From assembly GCA_017445435.1 (NCBI GenBank), contig JAFSUE010000030.1, forward strand, positions 1-9,369: 9,369 bases of DNA, read 5' to 3'. Under the pieces are notes generated by a model. It searched no databases and had not been told where the DNA came from. It saw nothing but the letters and a program-made list of their open reading frames with translations. This document shows, piece after piece, positions 1-5,644 of the stretch; position 1 is the first letter of the stretch, and the number at the start of each line of letters is the position of its first letter. The DNA is from Selenomonadaceae bacterium (GTDB lineage: Bacteria; Bacillota; Negativicutes; Selenomonadales; Selenomonadaceae). A program made the translations under genes and the position numbers.

Positions 1-13
1 CCTACTTTTTAGA

Positions 14-358
14 TTAGAGATAATTTTTAGGGCTAATACTTCTGCCGCTGTTAGCAATCGCGTAATTTATAGCGGATTTACGGTTATTCGCATATTTGCC
101 AGGATTTTCGCCGTCAATTTTGTAGCCGTTAAGCTTGCCTTCGTTAGGGTCGAAAGATACGCCGTCGCCCGTATTTTTCCAAAGGTCTGTAAGTATCGCC
201 GAATATTCTGCAAAGTTTTTAGTGTTGATAATGTTCGGTATAGGTCCGTCATAACGTCCAAGTGTCTTGAAAAGTTTTAAATCCTTTTCCATTTCTACGT
301 AGTTACCACCAGAGACACCGTCGAGTTCTTCCATTGACATCATTTCAAAATCTTTCAT
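14..358 (-). CDS. Double-glycine-leader secreted peptide precursor (bacteriocin-like, unrecognised core)
   Basis: This is a 114-residue precursor. Its first 18 residues form a double-glycine leader ending VSGG. Counting back from the cleavage point, hydrophobic residues fall at -4 (V), -7 (L), -12 (M) and -15 (F), with Glu at -8. That is the pattern recognised by C39-peptidase ABC exporters. The predicted core is 96 residues, polar, rich in Asn, Lys and Gly, and has no Cys, so it does not look like a lanthipeptide or a disulfide-linked pediocin-type peptide. I do not recognise the core family. I chose the ATG at 358 because AAGGA (368-372) lies 9 nt upstream. An in-frame ATG at 367 adds three residues but abuts that AAGGA with no spacing. 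The gene has its own promoter and runs toward the window's left edge, so no transporter or immunity gene is visible. Secretion by a C39 transporter is inferred. Bacteriocin, signal peptide and matrix-type secreted protein all remain possible. Confidence 0.72.
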   Translation of the reverse strand: MKDFEMMSMEELDGVSGGNYVEMEKDLKLFKTLGRYDGPIPNIINTKNFAEYSAILTDLWKNTGDGVSFDPNEGKLNGYKIDGENPGKYANNRKSAINYAIANSGRSISPKNYL

Positions 359-458
359 TTGTTCCATTCCTTATTTTTTATTTTTTGTTAAAGATTTTGC
401 TTTCTGTATCTTATACGCACGAGATTAAAAAATATTAAGAGTTAAATAAAAATTTTTA

Positions 459-487
459 ATTATACTACCTTAAAGGGGGGTAGTCAA
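459..487 (-). promoter_or_regulatory. Sigma-70 promoter of the double-glycine peptide gene
   Basis: On the minus strand there is TTGACT (482-487, 5 of 6 consensus), a 17-nt spacer and a perfect TATAAT (459-464). This is the best promoter match in the window. The predicted start is near 452, giving a leader of about 90 nt before the ATG at 358. The spacer carries an inverted repeat, annotated separately. Confidence 0.75.
464..484. promoter_or_regulatory. Inverted repeat inside the promoter spacer, likely operator
   Basis: ACTACC (464-469) is repeated in inverted orientation as GGTAGT (479-484), with 9 nt between. A smaller palindrome, CCTTAAAGG (468-476), is offset within it. The arms overlap the last base of the -10 box and half of the -35 box, so a bound protein would cover the promoter. 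The repeat lies upstream of the predicted transcript start and therefore acts as DNA, not as an RNA hairpin. I cannot name the regulator. Confidence 0.5.
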
Positions 488-496
488 GAACTTTTT

Positions 497-522
497 AAAA
501 AAAATAACGGGTTTCCCCGCCA
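497..522 (-). terminator. Rho-independent terminator of the six-gene operon
   Basis: On the minus strand TGGCGGG pairs with CCCGTTA (7 bp, two G-U pairs) around a GAAA tetraloop and is followed directly by eight T residues (497-504). It lies about 40 nt after the acetyltransferase stop codon and just ahead of the -35 box of the peptide promoter, so it separates the two transcription units. Confidence 0.75.
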
Positions 523-562
523 AAAAATTTTGAAACAAATAGATTTTACGTTACGTCAAAGT

Positions 563-1123
563 TTATTCAATAAATTTTATGACCCGCGCAGGATTCCCTA
601 CGGCAATGGCATTGTCTGGAATATCTTTCGTGACAACCGAGCCAGTACCGACAATCGCATTTTCGCCAATCGTCACGCCTGGCAAAATTGAAACTCTTGC
701 ACCTATCCACGCATTTTTCTTTATCAAAATTTCTTTCGTGAAAATGACGCGAATATTTTTCGGCTCATGATTCACCGTGAAAATTCCGACTTCTGGTCCC
801 AACATTACGCCGTCTTCAAGCGTTACTGTACCGACTGACATAACCGTCAAGCCGTGATTCGCGAAAACATTTTTCCCGAGAAAAACTCTGCAAGCACAAT
901 CAATTTGAAAAGGCGGCGTGAAAAAAGTTTTTTCAGGCAAGTTGCCGTTAAAAAGTTCGCGTTCAAGTTCGACAATCTTTTCAACATTAAGCGGATCAGT
1001 TTGGTTAATCAAATGGCAAAGGTGGGCGCAACGTGCAAATTCGCCATGCGCTTCACGTACATAATCTTCATCTTCGATAACGTGACAATGTTGACCGTTC
1101 CTCAACTTTTCAAAGACATTCAT
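563..1123 (-). CDS. Maltose/galactoside-type O-acetyltransferase (left-handed beta-helix)
   Basis: This 186-residue protein is the usual length for the LacA/Maa sugar O-acetyltransferase family, which moves acetyl from acetyl-CoA to a sugar hydroxyl in the cytoplasm. Residues 1-60 form the helical N-terminal part typical of maltose acetyltransferases. From about residue 75 the chain follows the hexapeptide-repeat pattern of a left-handed beta-helix (VFLGKNVFAN, VTLEDGVMLGP, AWIGARVSILPGVTIGENAIVGTGSVVTK broken into coils). His119 in TVNHEP matches the catalytic histidine position. The C-terminal VGNPARVIK is a family signature. The ribosome site GAAGGTGA (1131-1138) lies 7 nt before the ATG. 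The gene is last in its operon, 21 nt after the SDR gene. The acceptor cannot be read from sequence, and such enzymes may serve in detoxification by acetylation. Confidence 0.9.
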   Translation of the reverse strand: MNVFEKLRNGQHCHVIEDEDYVREAHGEFARCAHLCHLINQTDPLNVEKIVELERELFNGNLPEKTFFTPPFQIDCACRVFLGKNVFANHGLTVMSVGTVTLEDGVMLGPEVGIFTVNHEPKNIRVIFTKEILIKKNAWIGARVSILPGVTIGENAIVGTGSVVTKDIPDNAIAVGNPARVIKFIE

Positions 1124-1144
1124 AATTTGTTCACCTTCAAAATT

Positions 1145-1978
1145 TTAATGCGTTTTCTTCAAATATTGCAAATCGCCGTACCAATAAGACGCCGTAGTTC
1201 CGCCGTCAATAAGAAAATCTGCGCCGCTGATAAATTTGCCACGACTTGACATTAAAAATTCCGCAAGGTCGCCAACTTCATCAGGCGTACCTGCGCGTTT
1301 GGCTGGTGAACCGTCAATCATTTTCAAGTAGCCGTCTTTGCGCGGTCCATGCAATTCATCATTGGCAAGCGGCGTTATGATAATGCCAGGACTAATTGAA
1401 TTAATCGTAGCGCCACGTTTGCCCCAACGTGTAGCCTCATAAGCCACGCGCAGAACATTACAACGTTTTGAATATTGGTAAGCCTTCAACGTGTCGGTAA
1501 TTGATTTTATGAAGTCAAGTTCCAAAAGTTTTTCAGTTGGTGAAGTTGCCAGCTGAAAATTTTGTTCCTCCGTCAATGCGCCGAGCCTGTGTCCACTTTG
1601 CGAAGAAATTATTACGCCAGAGCCGCCGTCCGCAATAACTTTGCCAAATTCTTCAAGCAAAACTGCCGTCCCATACAAGTCAACTTTCAAAATCGCTGAA
1701 ACGGGAGCTTGTGACGGTGAAACGCCTGCCGCGTTAATAACGTTTTTAACCGCGCCAAAACTTTTAGCGTGTTCGACCAAATTTAAAATTGATTCGCGCG
1801 ATGAAATGTCAACTGCAACTGTCGACGTTTCAAAGCCAGCGTCTTCCAAAATTTTAGCCGCCGCATTTGCCGCGTCAATTTTCAAATCGCCCAGCACAAT
1901 GTGTTTACCTGCGCCGACTCTGCGAATTATCGCTTGTCCAATACTGCCAGTGCCGACTAAAACTGCAACGTCTTTCAT
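1145..1978 (-). CDS. SDR-family NAD(P)-dependent oxidoreductase, 3-alpha-hydroxysteroid-dehydrogenase-like spacing
   Basis: This is a 277-residue short-chain dehydrogenase. Numbering from the ATG at 1978, the cofactor motif GTGSIGQA covers about residues 9-16, the adenine-contacting Asp is 57 (VDI), NAAG is 82-85, the catalytic Ser is 125 or 126 (IISSQSG), and Y167-x3-K171 is the active-site pair. The PG motif and C-terminal DGG-type segment are also present. The glycine motif lacks the usual TGxxxGxG form. Ser and Tyr are about 41 residues apart rather than about 13, because of an inserted segment. The catalytic-tetrad Asn expected in VNxxG is Asp (VDLYG, residue 100). GAGGTGG (1987-1993) lies about 8 nt before the ATG at 1978. 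An upstream in-frame GTG at 1990 would add four residues but overlaps this ribosome site. The gene follows the NTF2-like gene by 19 nt. Carbonyl or alcohol oxidoreduction is secure, but the substrate is unknown. Confidence 0.88.
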   Translation of the reverse strand: MKDVAVLVGTGSIGQAIIRRVGAGKHIVLGDLKIDAANAAAKILEDAGFETSTVAVDISSRESILNLVEHAKSFGAVKNVINAAGVSPSQAPVSAILKVDLYGTAVLLEEFGKVIADGGSGVIISSQSGHRLGALTEEQNFQLATSPTEKLLELDFIKSITDTLKAYQYSKRCNVLRVAYEATRWGKRGATINSISPGIIITPLANDELHGPRKDGYLKMIDGSPAKRAGTPDEVGDLAEFLMSSRGKFISGADFLIDGGTTASYWYGDLQYLKKTH

Positions 1979-1997
1979 AATTTTATCCACCTCAAAT

Positions 1998-2471
1998 TTA
2001 ATATGTTGACGCCTTGCCGTAAATCAAAATCCATTTGCCGCCGCGCTTTTCAACGTCAAAGGCAAGTTGCAAGCGCCACGTATTTTTTCTGCCGCCGAAA
2101 ACTGCCGCCTCAACTTTTGACTGTCCAATCAATTTACCTTTCAAGCCGTCAACTTCGACAAAAATATTTTCAACCTGCGCGGAAAAATAATTTAATTCGC
2201 CGTCACGGACGCAACGCAAATATTCATTCTTCGGCTGATTCATTCCCGTCATATGCGTTAAAATAAATTCGTCGCCGTGAAGTTCATCAAGAATTTTTAT
2301 ATCCTTCGTCTGAAGTGCTTGCCACATTTCGGCGTAAAGATTTTTCAGCTGTTGTTCGTCAGTTAAAGGTACGCTCATAGAAAAATTTTCCTCCGCTGAA
2401 TGATTTTTGAGAAAAAAAATTCCCGCTGCAAAAAATATTACGGCTGGAACGACAAGAAAATTTTTAATCAT
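1998..2471 (-). CDS. NTF2-like (SnoaL/DUF4440-type) protein with N-terminal membrane segment
   Basis: This 157-residue protein has Lys3, a hydrophobic stretch at about residues 4-21 and a Lys/His boundary, which indicates an uncleaved anchor or a signal peptide. The rest, about residues 36-157, has the helix-plus-curved-sheet pattern of NTF2-like domains, with the HMTGM motif (residues 73-77) and a C-terminal WRLQLAF...GKWILIYGKAS sheet. The ATG overlaps the preceding aldo/keto reductase stop by 8 nt (ATGATTAA) and has no clear ribosome site, so translation is probably coupled. A second in-frame ATG at 2378 (codon 32) has GGAGG 11 nt upstream and would give a soluble 126-residue form. Members of this fold can be small enzymes or binding proteins, and no catalytic role can be assigned. 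The product is probably outside the cytoplasmic membrane if the first start is used. Confidence 0.8.
   Translation of the reverse strand: MIKNFLVVPAVIFFAAGIFFLKNHSAEENFSMSVPLTDEQQLKNLYAEMWQALQTKDIKILDELHGDEFILTHMTGMNQPKNEYLRCVRDGELNYFSAQVENIFVEVDGLKGKLIGQSKVEAAVFGGRKNTWRLQLAFDVEKRGGKWILIYGKASTY
2376..2394 (-). promoter_or_regulatory. Internal ribosome site and alternative start in the NTF2-like gene
   Basis: GGAGG (2390-2394 on the minus strand) lies 11 nt before an in-frame ATG (2376-2378). It is the only strong Shine-Dalgarno sequence serving this gene. Use of this start would remove the membrane segment and give a cytoplasmic NTF2-fold protein. The spacing is longer than ideal, so use is uncertain. 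Confidence 0.35.
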
Positions 2472-3315
2472 GAACTTTATAATTTGCTAAAAGATATTCG
2501 CCGACTCCAGGCGCGTCAGGATTATGACTGCCCTTGCCAGTGTCCATTGCGCGAAGTTGATTCATTTCATTTTCAGTCAATTCAAAGTCGAAAATTTCAA
2601 TGTTGGTAGCAATGCGCGTAGGATTCGTAGACTTCGGCAACGTGATGAAACCTTCCTGCACTTCAAAGCGAAGAATAATTTGTCCAGCATTCTTGCCGTA
2701 CTTTTCAGCAAGAGCGGAAATTTTTTCATTTTTCAAAAGTTTAGCGTCACCGTGACCGAGTGGATACCACGCCTCAATTTTTACGTCGTCTTTAGCCATA
2801 ATGCCGCGCAGTTCCTTTTGCTGGAAAAGCGGGTTACATTCAACTTGATTGACGGCTGGCAAACTTTCAAATTGCGGTACAAAGTTTTGATAAATTTTCG
2901 GCGTCATATTGCTAATGCCTATTGATTTAATCTTGCCAGCTTTTTTAGCATCTTCAAGCGCTTTCCACGCGCCGACAACATCGCCGTAGGGTTGGTGCAA
3001 AAGGTACAAGTCCATATAATCCATACCCAAATTTTTCAGTGAAGTATCAATGCCTTTCGTCGCCGCGTCGTAGCCATAATCTTGCAACCAAAGTTTGCTG
3101 GTAATGAAAATTTCGTCACGCGCAATTCCGCTATCTTTAACGGCTCTTCCAACGTCAGATTCGTTGAAGTACGCCGCCGCCGTGTCAATGTGACGGTAGC
3201 CAGCCTTCAACGCCAATTTCACCGCGTCGTAAGTTGGACCATTATTTTCAATCATGAAGACGCCGAAACCTATCGCTGGAATTTCGTTGCCGTCATTAAG
3301 TTTAACGTTAATCAA
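2464..3315 (-). CDS. Aldo/keto reductase, 2,5-diketo-D-gluconate reductase type (AKR5-like)
   Basis: This 283-residue (beta/alpha)8-barrel NADPH-dependent carbonyl reductase is full length for the family. The catalytic tetrad is intact: Asp44 and Tyr49 (GYRHIDTAAAY), Lys74 (TSKLW) and His107 (LLHQPYGD). The NADPH-binding LPKST motif lies near residues 227-231, and GISN and QVECNP are also present. Translation starts at a TTG codon (3313-3315) with TAAGGTGA (3324-3330) 8 nt upstream; no nearer ATG fits the conserved N-terminus. The gene follows the flavodoxin gene by 18 nt and overlaps the NTF2-like gene by 8 nt. Enzymes of this branch reduce keto-sugars, methylglyoxal and other small aldehydes or ketones. 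The physiological substrate here is not evident. Confidence 0.92.
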   Translation of the reverse strand: MINVKLNDGNEIPAIGFGVFMIENNGPTYDAVKLALKAGYRHIDTAAAYFNESDVGRAVKDSGIARDEIFITSKLWLQDYGYDAATKGIDTSLKNLGMDYMDLYLLHQPYGDVVGAWKALEDAKKAGKIKSIGISNMTPKIYQNFVPQFESLPAVNQVECNPLFQQKELRGIMAKDDVKIEAWYPLGHGDAKLLKNEKISALAEKYGKNAGQIILRFEVQEGFITLPKSTNPTRIATNIEIFDFELTENEMNQLRAMDTGKGSHNPDAPGVGEYLLANYKVHD

Positions 3316-3333
3316 ATTTAAATCACCTTACCT

Positions 3334-4008
3334 TCAACCGTTATTTTTTTTCAACCAATTATCAACATCACGTTTGACGCTAGCAGGATCATCTTGACAG
3401 CGTTTGCCTTGAATGCCGAGTCCGTCAAGTACAGTTGCACCATTGGCGTACTGCTGAATTTCTTCCTTACCAATAAAATGTTCGCTTGCCGACGTGCAGA
3501 ACGGAATGATTGTCTTGCCGCTGAAATTGTAGCTTTCAAGGAAAGTATAAATAATCATCGGCATATCAGACCACCACACGGGGTAGCCAAGATAAATTAC
3601 GTCGTAGCTGTCGAAGTTGTCAATTTTATTTGCAATGGCGGGACGCGCTCTTTCCTGCTGTTCCTTTTTAGCAAGTTCAGTACAGTCATTGTAATTATCA
3701 GGATAAGGATTGACAGGTTTAATTTCAAAAGTTTTCGCGCCAAGATTTTCCGCTATGAAGTCCGCTACAATATGCGTGTTGCCTTTCGTAATGTTGCCGA
3801 CGCTGTATTCTTCGCCAGTACGTGAAAAGAATACGACTAAAATTTTTTTAGCGGCGTCAGCACTTTCAGCAGTAGATTTATTTTCAGCGGCAGTTGAACT
3901 TGTCGCCTGCGCGGCAGTTTTATTTTCTGAATTCTGCGCGGAACTGCCGCAAGCTGTAAAAAAAATCATCAACGCCATTGCAAGCGTCAATGAAAAAAAT
4001 TTTTTCAC
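3334..4008 (-). CDS. Lipoprotein flavodoxin (predicted extracytoplasmic)
   Basis: This is a 224-residue protein. Residues 1-19 form a lipoprotein signal (MKKFF, hydrophobic core) ending in FTAC with Cys20 as the lipidated residue. A low-complexity Ala/Ser/Thr/Glu linker (about 21-53) leads to a flavodoxin domain (about 54-222). That domain has ILVVFFSRTG as the phosphate-binding strand and loop, LGYPVWWSDMP (140-150) as an aromatic isoalloxazine-contact loop, and PFCTSASEHFIG (169-180). The layout fits the Flavodoxin_4 group found in anaerobic Firmicutes. The start is GTG (4006-4008) with GAGG (4017-4020) 8 nt upstream. The gene lies 28 nt after the DUF362 gene and 18 nt before the aldo/keto reductase. 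An FMN protein outside the membrane is unusual: it would need either export with flavin or flavin loading outside. Electron carrier or quinone/electrophile reductase is the likely role. Confidence 0.87.
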   Translation of the reverse strand: MKKFFSLTLAMALMIFFTACGSSAQNSENKTAAQATSSTAAENKSTAESADAAKKILVVFFSRTGEEYSVGNITKGNTHIVADFIAENLGAKTFEIKPVNPYPDNYNDCTELAKKEQQERARPAIANKIDNFDSYDVIYLGYPVWWSDMPMIIYTFLESYNFSGKTIIPFCTSASEHFIGKEEIQQYANGATVLDGLGIQGKRCQDDPASVKRDVDNWLKKNNG

Positions 4009-4036
4009 TAAAATTACCTCAACTTTAAATTGTTAA

Positions 4037-4975
4037 TCAATCAACTTCAATCAAAACGTATTGAGGATTGCCAAGTTTAGCTTCAGCCATTGCAGAAAGT
4101 TGGCGGAGACCTGCGCGGGTTTCAATACGTTCTTTCATATCGTGACTATCAGGCGCATTGTAAATCATATCGGCGCAAGCTTGATCAACTGCCAAAATGT
4201 CAGTAGAAACAGCAATTCCGATGTCTTTCATTGTAGGTTCAGCGGCAGTGACGCCCGCGCAGTCACAGTCAACAGAAATTCGGCGCATAACGTTCATGAA
4301 GATAATGTGCTTGCCGAAATAGTTGCAAGTCGCGTTGGCGCTGTCGCACATAAGCTCCATAAAATATTCTTTCATGGGCCATTCAAGATAATTTTCAGGC
4401 ACGTTGTTAGGGTCGACGCCGTGAACTTGTGCTTTGCCGAGATGACCAGAGGCGTTACCAATACCGATATTTTTCATTGAACCGCCGAATCCGCCCATTG
4501 CGTGACCTTTAAAATGTGTCAAGACAATCAACGAATCGTAATTCACCAAATGCGCACCCATTGCAACTTCTTTCAAGTGAAAACCATTGCGGACAGGTAA
4601 AGAAACAGTCTTGTCGTCTTCGTCCATAATGTCAACGTTGCAGAAAGTCCAGCCGTTCACCTTCAACGTTTCGCGGTGTCCTGCAGTGTCGAATCTGTCG
4701 CCGTGATAAAGCGTGTTGCATTCGACGATTGCGGAGTTGGGAACTTGCGCTTGAAAAGCTTGAACCATATCACGCGGCAAAATGTTTGGACCGTGTTTTT
4801 CGCCAGTATGAAGTTTAATTGCAACTTTGCCGAAAATATTTTCGTCAATCATCTTGTAAAGTTTGATGAGGTGTTCAGCGTCAATTTTCTTCGTGAAATA
4901 AACTTTCGCCGCCGAGCCGCTGTAATTCGTGCCAGTGACATTTTTGCTACCGATAACTGGTGCTTGATTTGCCAT
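4037..4975 (-). CDS. DUF362 domain protein lacking a ferredoxin tail
   Basis: This 312-residue protein matches the DUF362 family. The conserved core lies at about residues 153-173 (THFKGHAMGGFGG then SMKNIGIG), with DCDC near 236-239 and a DILAVDQA segment near 259-266. Many relatives carry a C-terminal 4Fe-4S ferredoxin-like domain with CxxCxxC clusters. Here the chain ends without one, although seven Cys residues are scattered through it. The biochemical role of the family is not settled; a redox or metal-centre function is often assumed. The ATG has a strong GAGGAGG (about 4984-4990) upstream. It is the first gene of a six-gene operon, after an extended -10 promoter at 5036-5064, and precedes the lipoprotein flavodoxin by 28 nt, which suggests a shared redox pathway. 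Confidence 0.88.
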   Translation of the reverse strand: MANQAPVIGSKNVTGTNYSGSAAKVYFTKKIDAEHLIKLYKMIDENIFGKVAIKLHTGEKHGPNILPRDMVQAFQAQVPNSAIVECNTLYHGDRFDTAGHRETLKVNGWTFCNVDIMDEDDKTVSLPVRNGFHLKEVAMGAHLVNYDSLIVLTHFKGHAMGGFGGSMKNIGIGNASGHLGKAQVHGVDPNNVPENYLEWPMKEYFMELMCDSANATCNYFGKHIIFMNVMRRISVDCDCAGVTAAEPTMKDIGIAVSTDILAVDQACADMIYNAPDSHDMKERIETRAGLRQLSAMAEAKLGNPQYVLIEVD

Positions 4976-5035
4976 AAAAAATTCCTCCTCAAAATTTTAA
5001 TTTAGATTTTGAAAAAATTAGAAACTTATGAAGGC

Positions 5036-5064
5036 ATTATAGCATATTTGAAAATCTTTTTCAT
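5036..5064 (-). promoter_or_regulatory. Promoter of the six-gene redox operon (extended -10)
   Basis: On the minus strand there is ATGAAA (5059-5064, 4 of 6 to TTGACA), a 17-nt spacer and TATAAT (5036-5041) preceded by TGC, making a perfect extended -10 element. The predicted start is near 5029, about 54 nt before the DUF362 start codon. Confidence 0.65.
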
Positions 5065-5094
5065 ATACTACGCTAAAAAATTTTTTCATACACA

Positions 5095-5123
5095 TTTCCA
5101 CTTTTTTATAGTTGGTGTAAAAT
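5095..5123 (+). promoter_or_regulatory. Candidate promoter of the GNAT gene
   Basis: TTTCCA (5095-5100) and TAAAAT (5118-5123) are separated by 17 nt, and TG lies directly before the -10 box. An alternative -10, TATAGT (5107-5112), overlaps it. The match is moderate. The predicted leader is about 20 nt. Confidence 0.45.
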
Positions 5124-5149
5124 AATCGAAAATTTTTCTGGGGGCAGTT

Positions 5150-5644
5150 ATGGAAATTAGAAAATCTACAGAAAATGACTTTAAAGTTATTATGGCAACT
5201 TATGCGTTCGCAAGGAAATTTATGGCTGAACACGGCAACCCGAATCAGTGGGGAACTACGAATTGGCCGCCAGAAAATTTAATTCACAAAGACATTGCCA
5301 ACGGCAACAGTTACGTTTGCATCGAAGGCGGGAAAATTGCAGGAACTTTTTTCTACAATTTCGGCAAAGACATCGAGCCAACGTACAAAATTATTACCAA
5401 CGGCAAATGGATTAATGACAGTCCCTACGGCGTAGTTCATAGGATTGCTGGAAACGGAATTGCTAAAGGTGTTGGCGCATTTTGCATAAATTGGGCTTAT
5501 GAACAAAGCGGTCATCTTCGTATCGATACACATTCGGACAATGTAGTTATGCAAAATCTTTTAGCGAAATTAAATTTTGTTCGTTGCGGAATAATTCATG
5601 TTGAGAAGGATAATTCGCCGCGCATTGCCTTTGAAAAAATTTAA
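5150..5644 (+). CDS. GNAT-family N-acetyltransferase
   Basis: This 164-residue single-domain GNAT protein probably transfers acetyl from acetyl-CoA to an amine. The sequence follows a form common in clostridia and Negativicutes: an MEIRKST start, HGNPNQWGT (residues 28-36), YVCIEGGKIAG strand, PYGVVHRIAGNG (residues 92-103) with the acetyl-CoA-binding region after it, RIDTHSDN (124-131), and a C-terminal LNFVRCGIIHV strand pair. The substrate is unknown. The ribosome site is an unusual run of five G (5140-5144) only 5 nt before the ATG. It is the only plus-strand gene between the two minus-strand operons, and its TAA shares the bases TTAA with the stop of the convergent aldo/keto reductase. 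Confidence 0.9.
   Translation: MEIRKSTENDFKVIMATYAFARKFMAEHGNPNQWGTTNWPPENLIHKDIANGNSYVCIEGGKIAGTFFYNFGKDIEPTYKIITNGKWINDSPYGVVHRIAGNGIAKGVGAFCINWAYEQSGHLRIDTHSDNVVMQNLLAKLNFVRCGIIHVEKDNSPRIAFEKI

Noticed and set aside
368..450. Possible riboswitch or small RNA in the leader of the double-glycine peptide gene
   Set aside because: The roughly 90-nt leader is almost all A and T with no stable stem that I can find, so it looks like a plain untranslated leader.
854..1249. 131-residue plus-strand frame opposite the acetyltransferase and SDR genes
   Set aside because: Antisense shadow of two clear protein genes; composition is not protein-like and no ribosome site is present.
5075..5086. AAAAAATTTTTT palindrome in the DUF362/GNAT intergenic region
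   Set aside because: A pure A/T palindrome in an AT-rich promoter region; it cannot form a stable terminator and no regulator is implied.
5018..5233. 71-residue minus-strand frame between the DUF362 and GNAT genes
   Set aside because: Overlaps the promoters and the start of the GNAT gene, has no ribosome site and no recognisable sequence.
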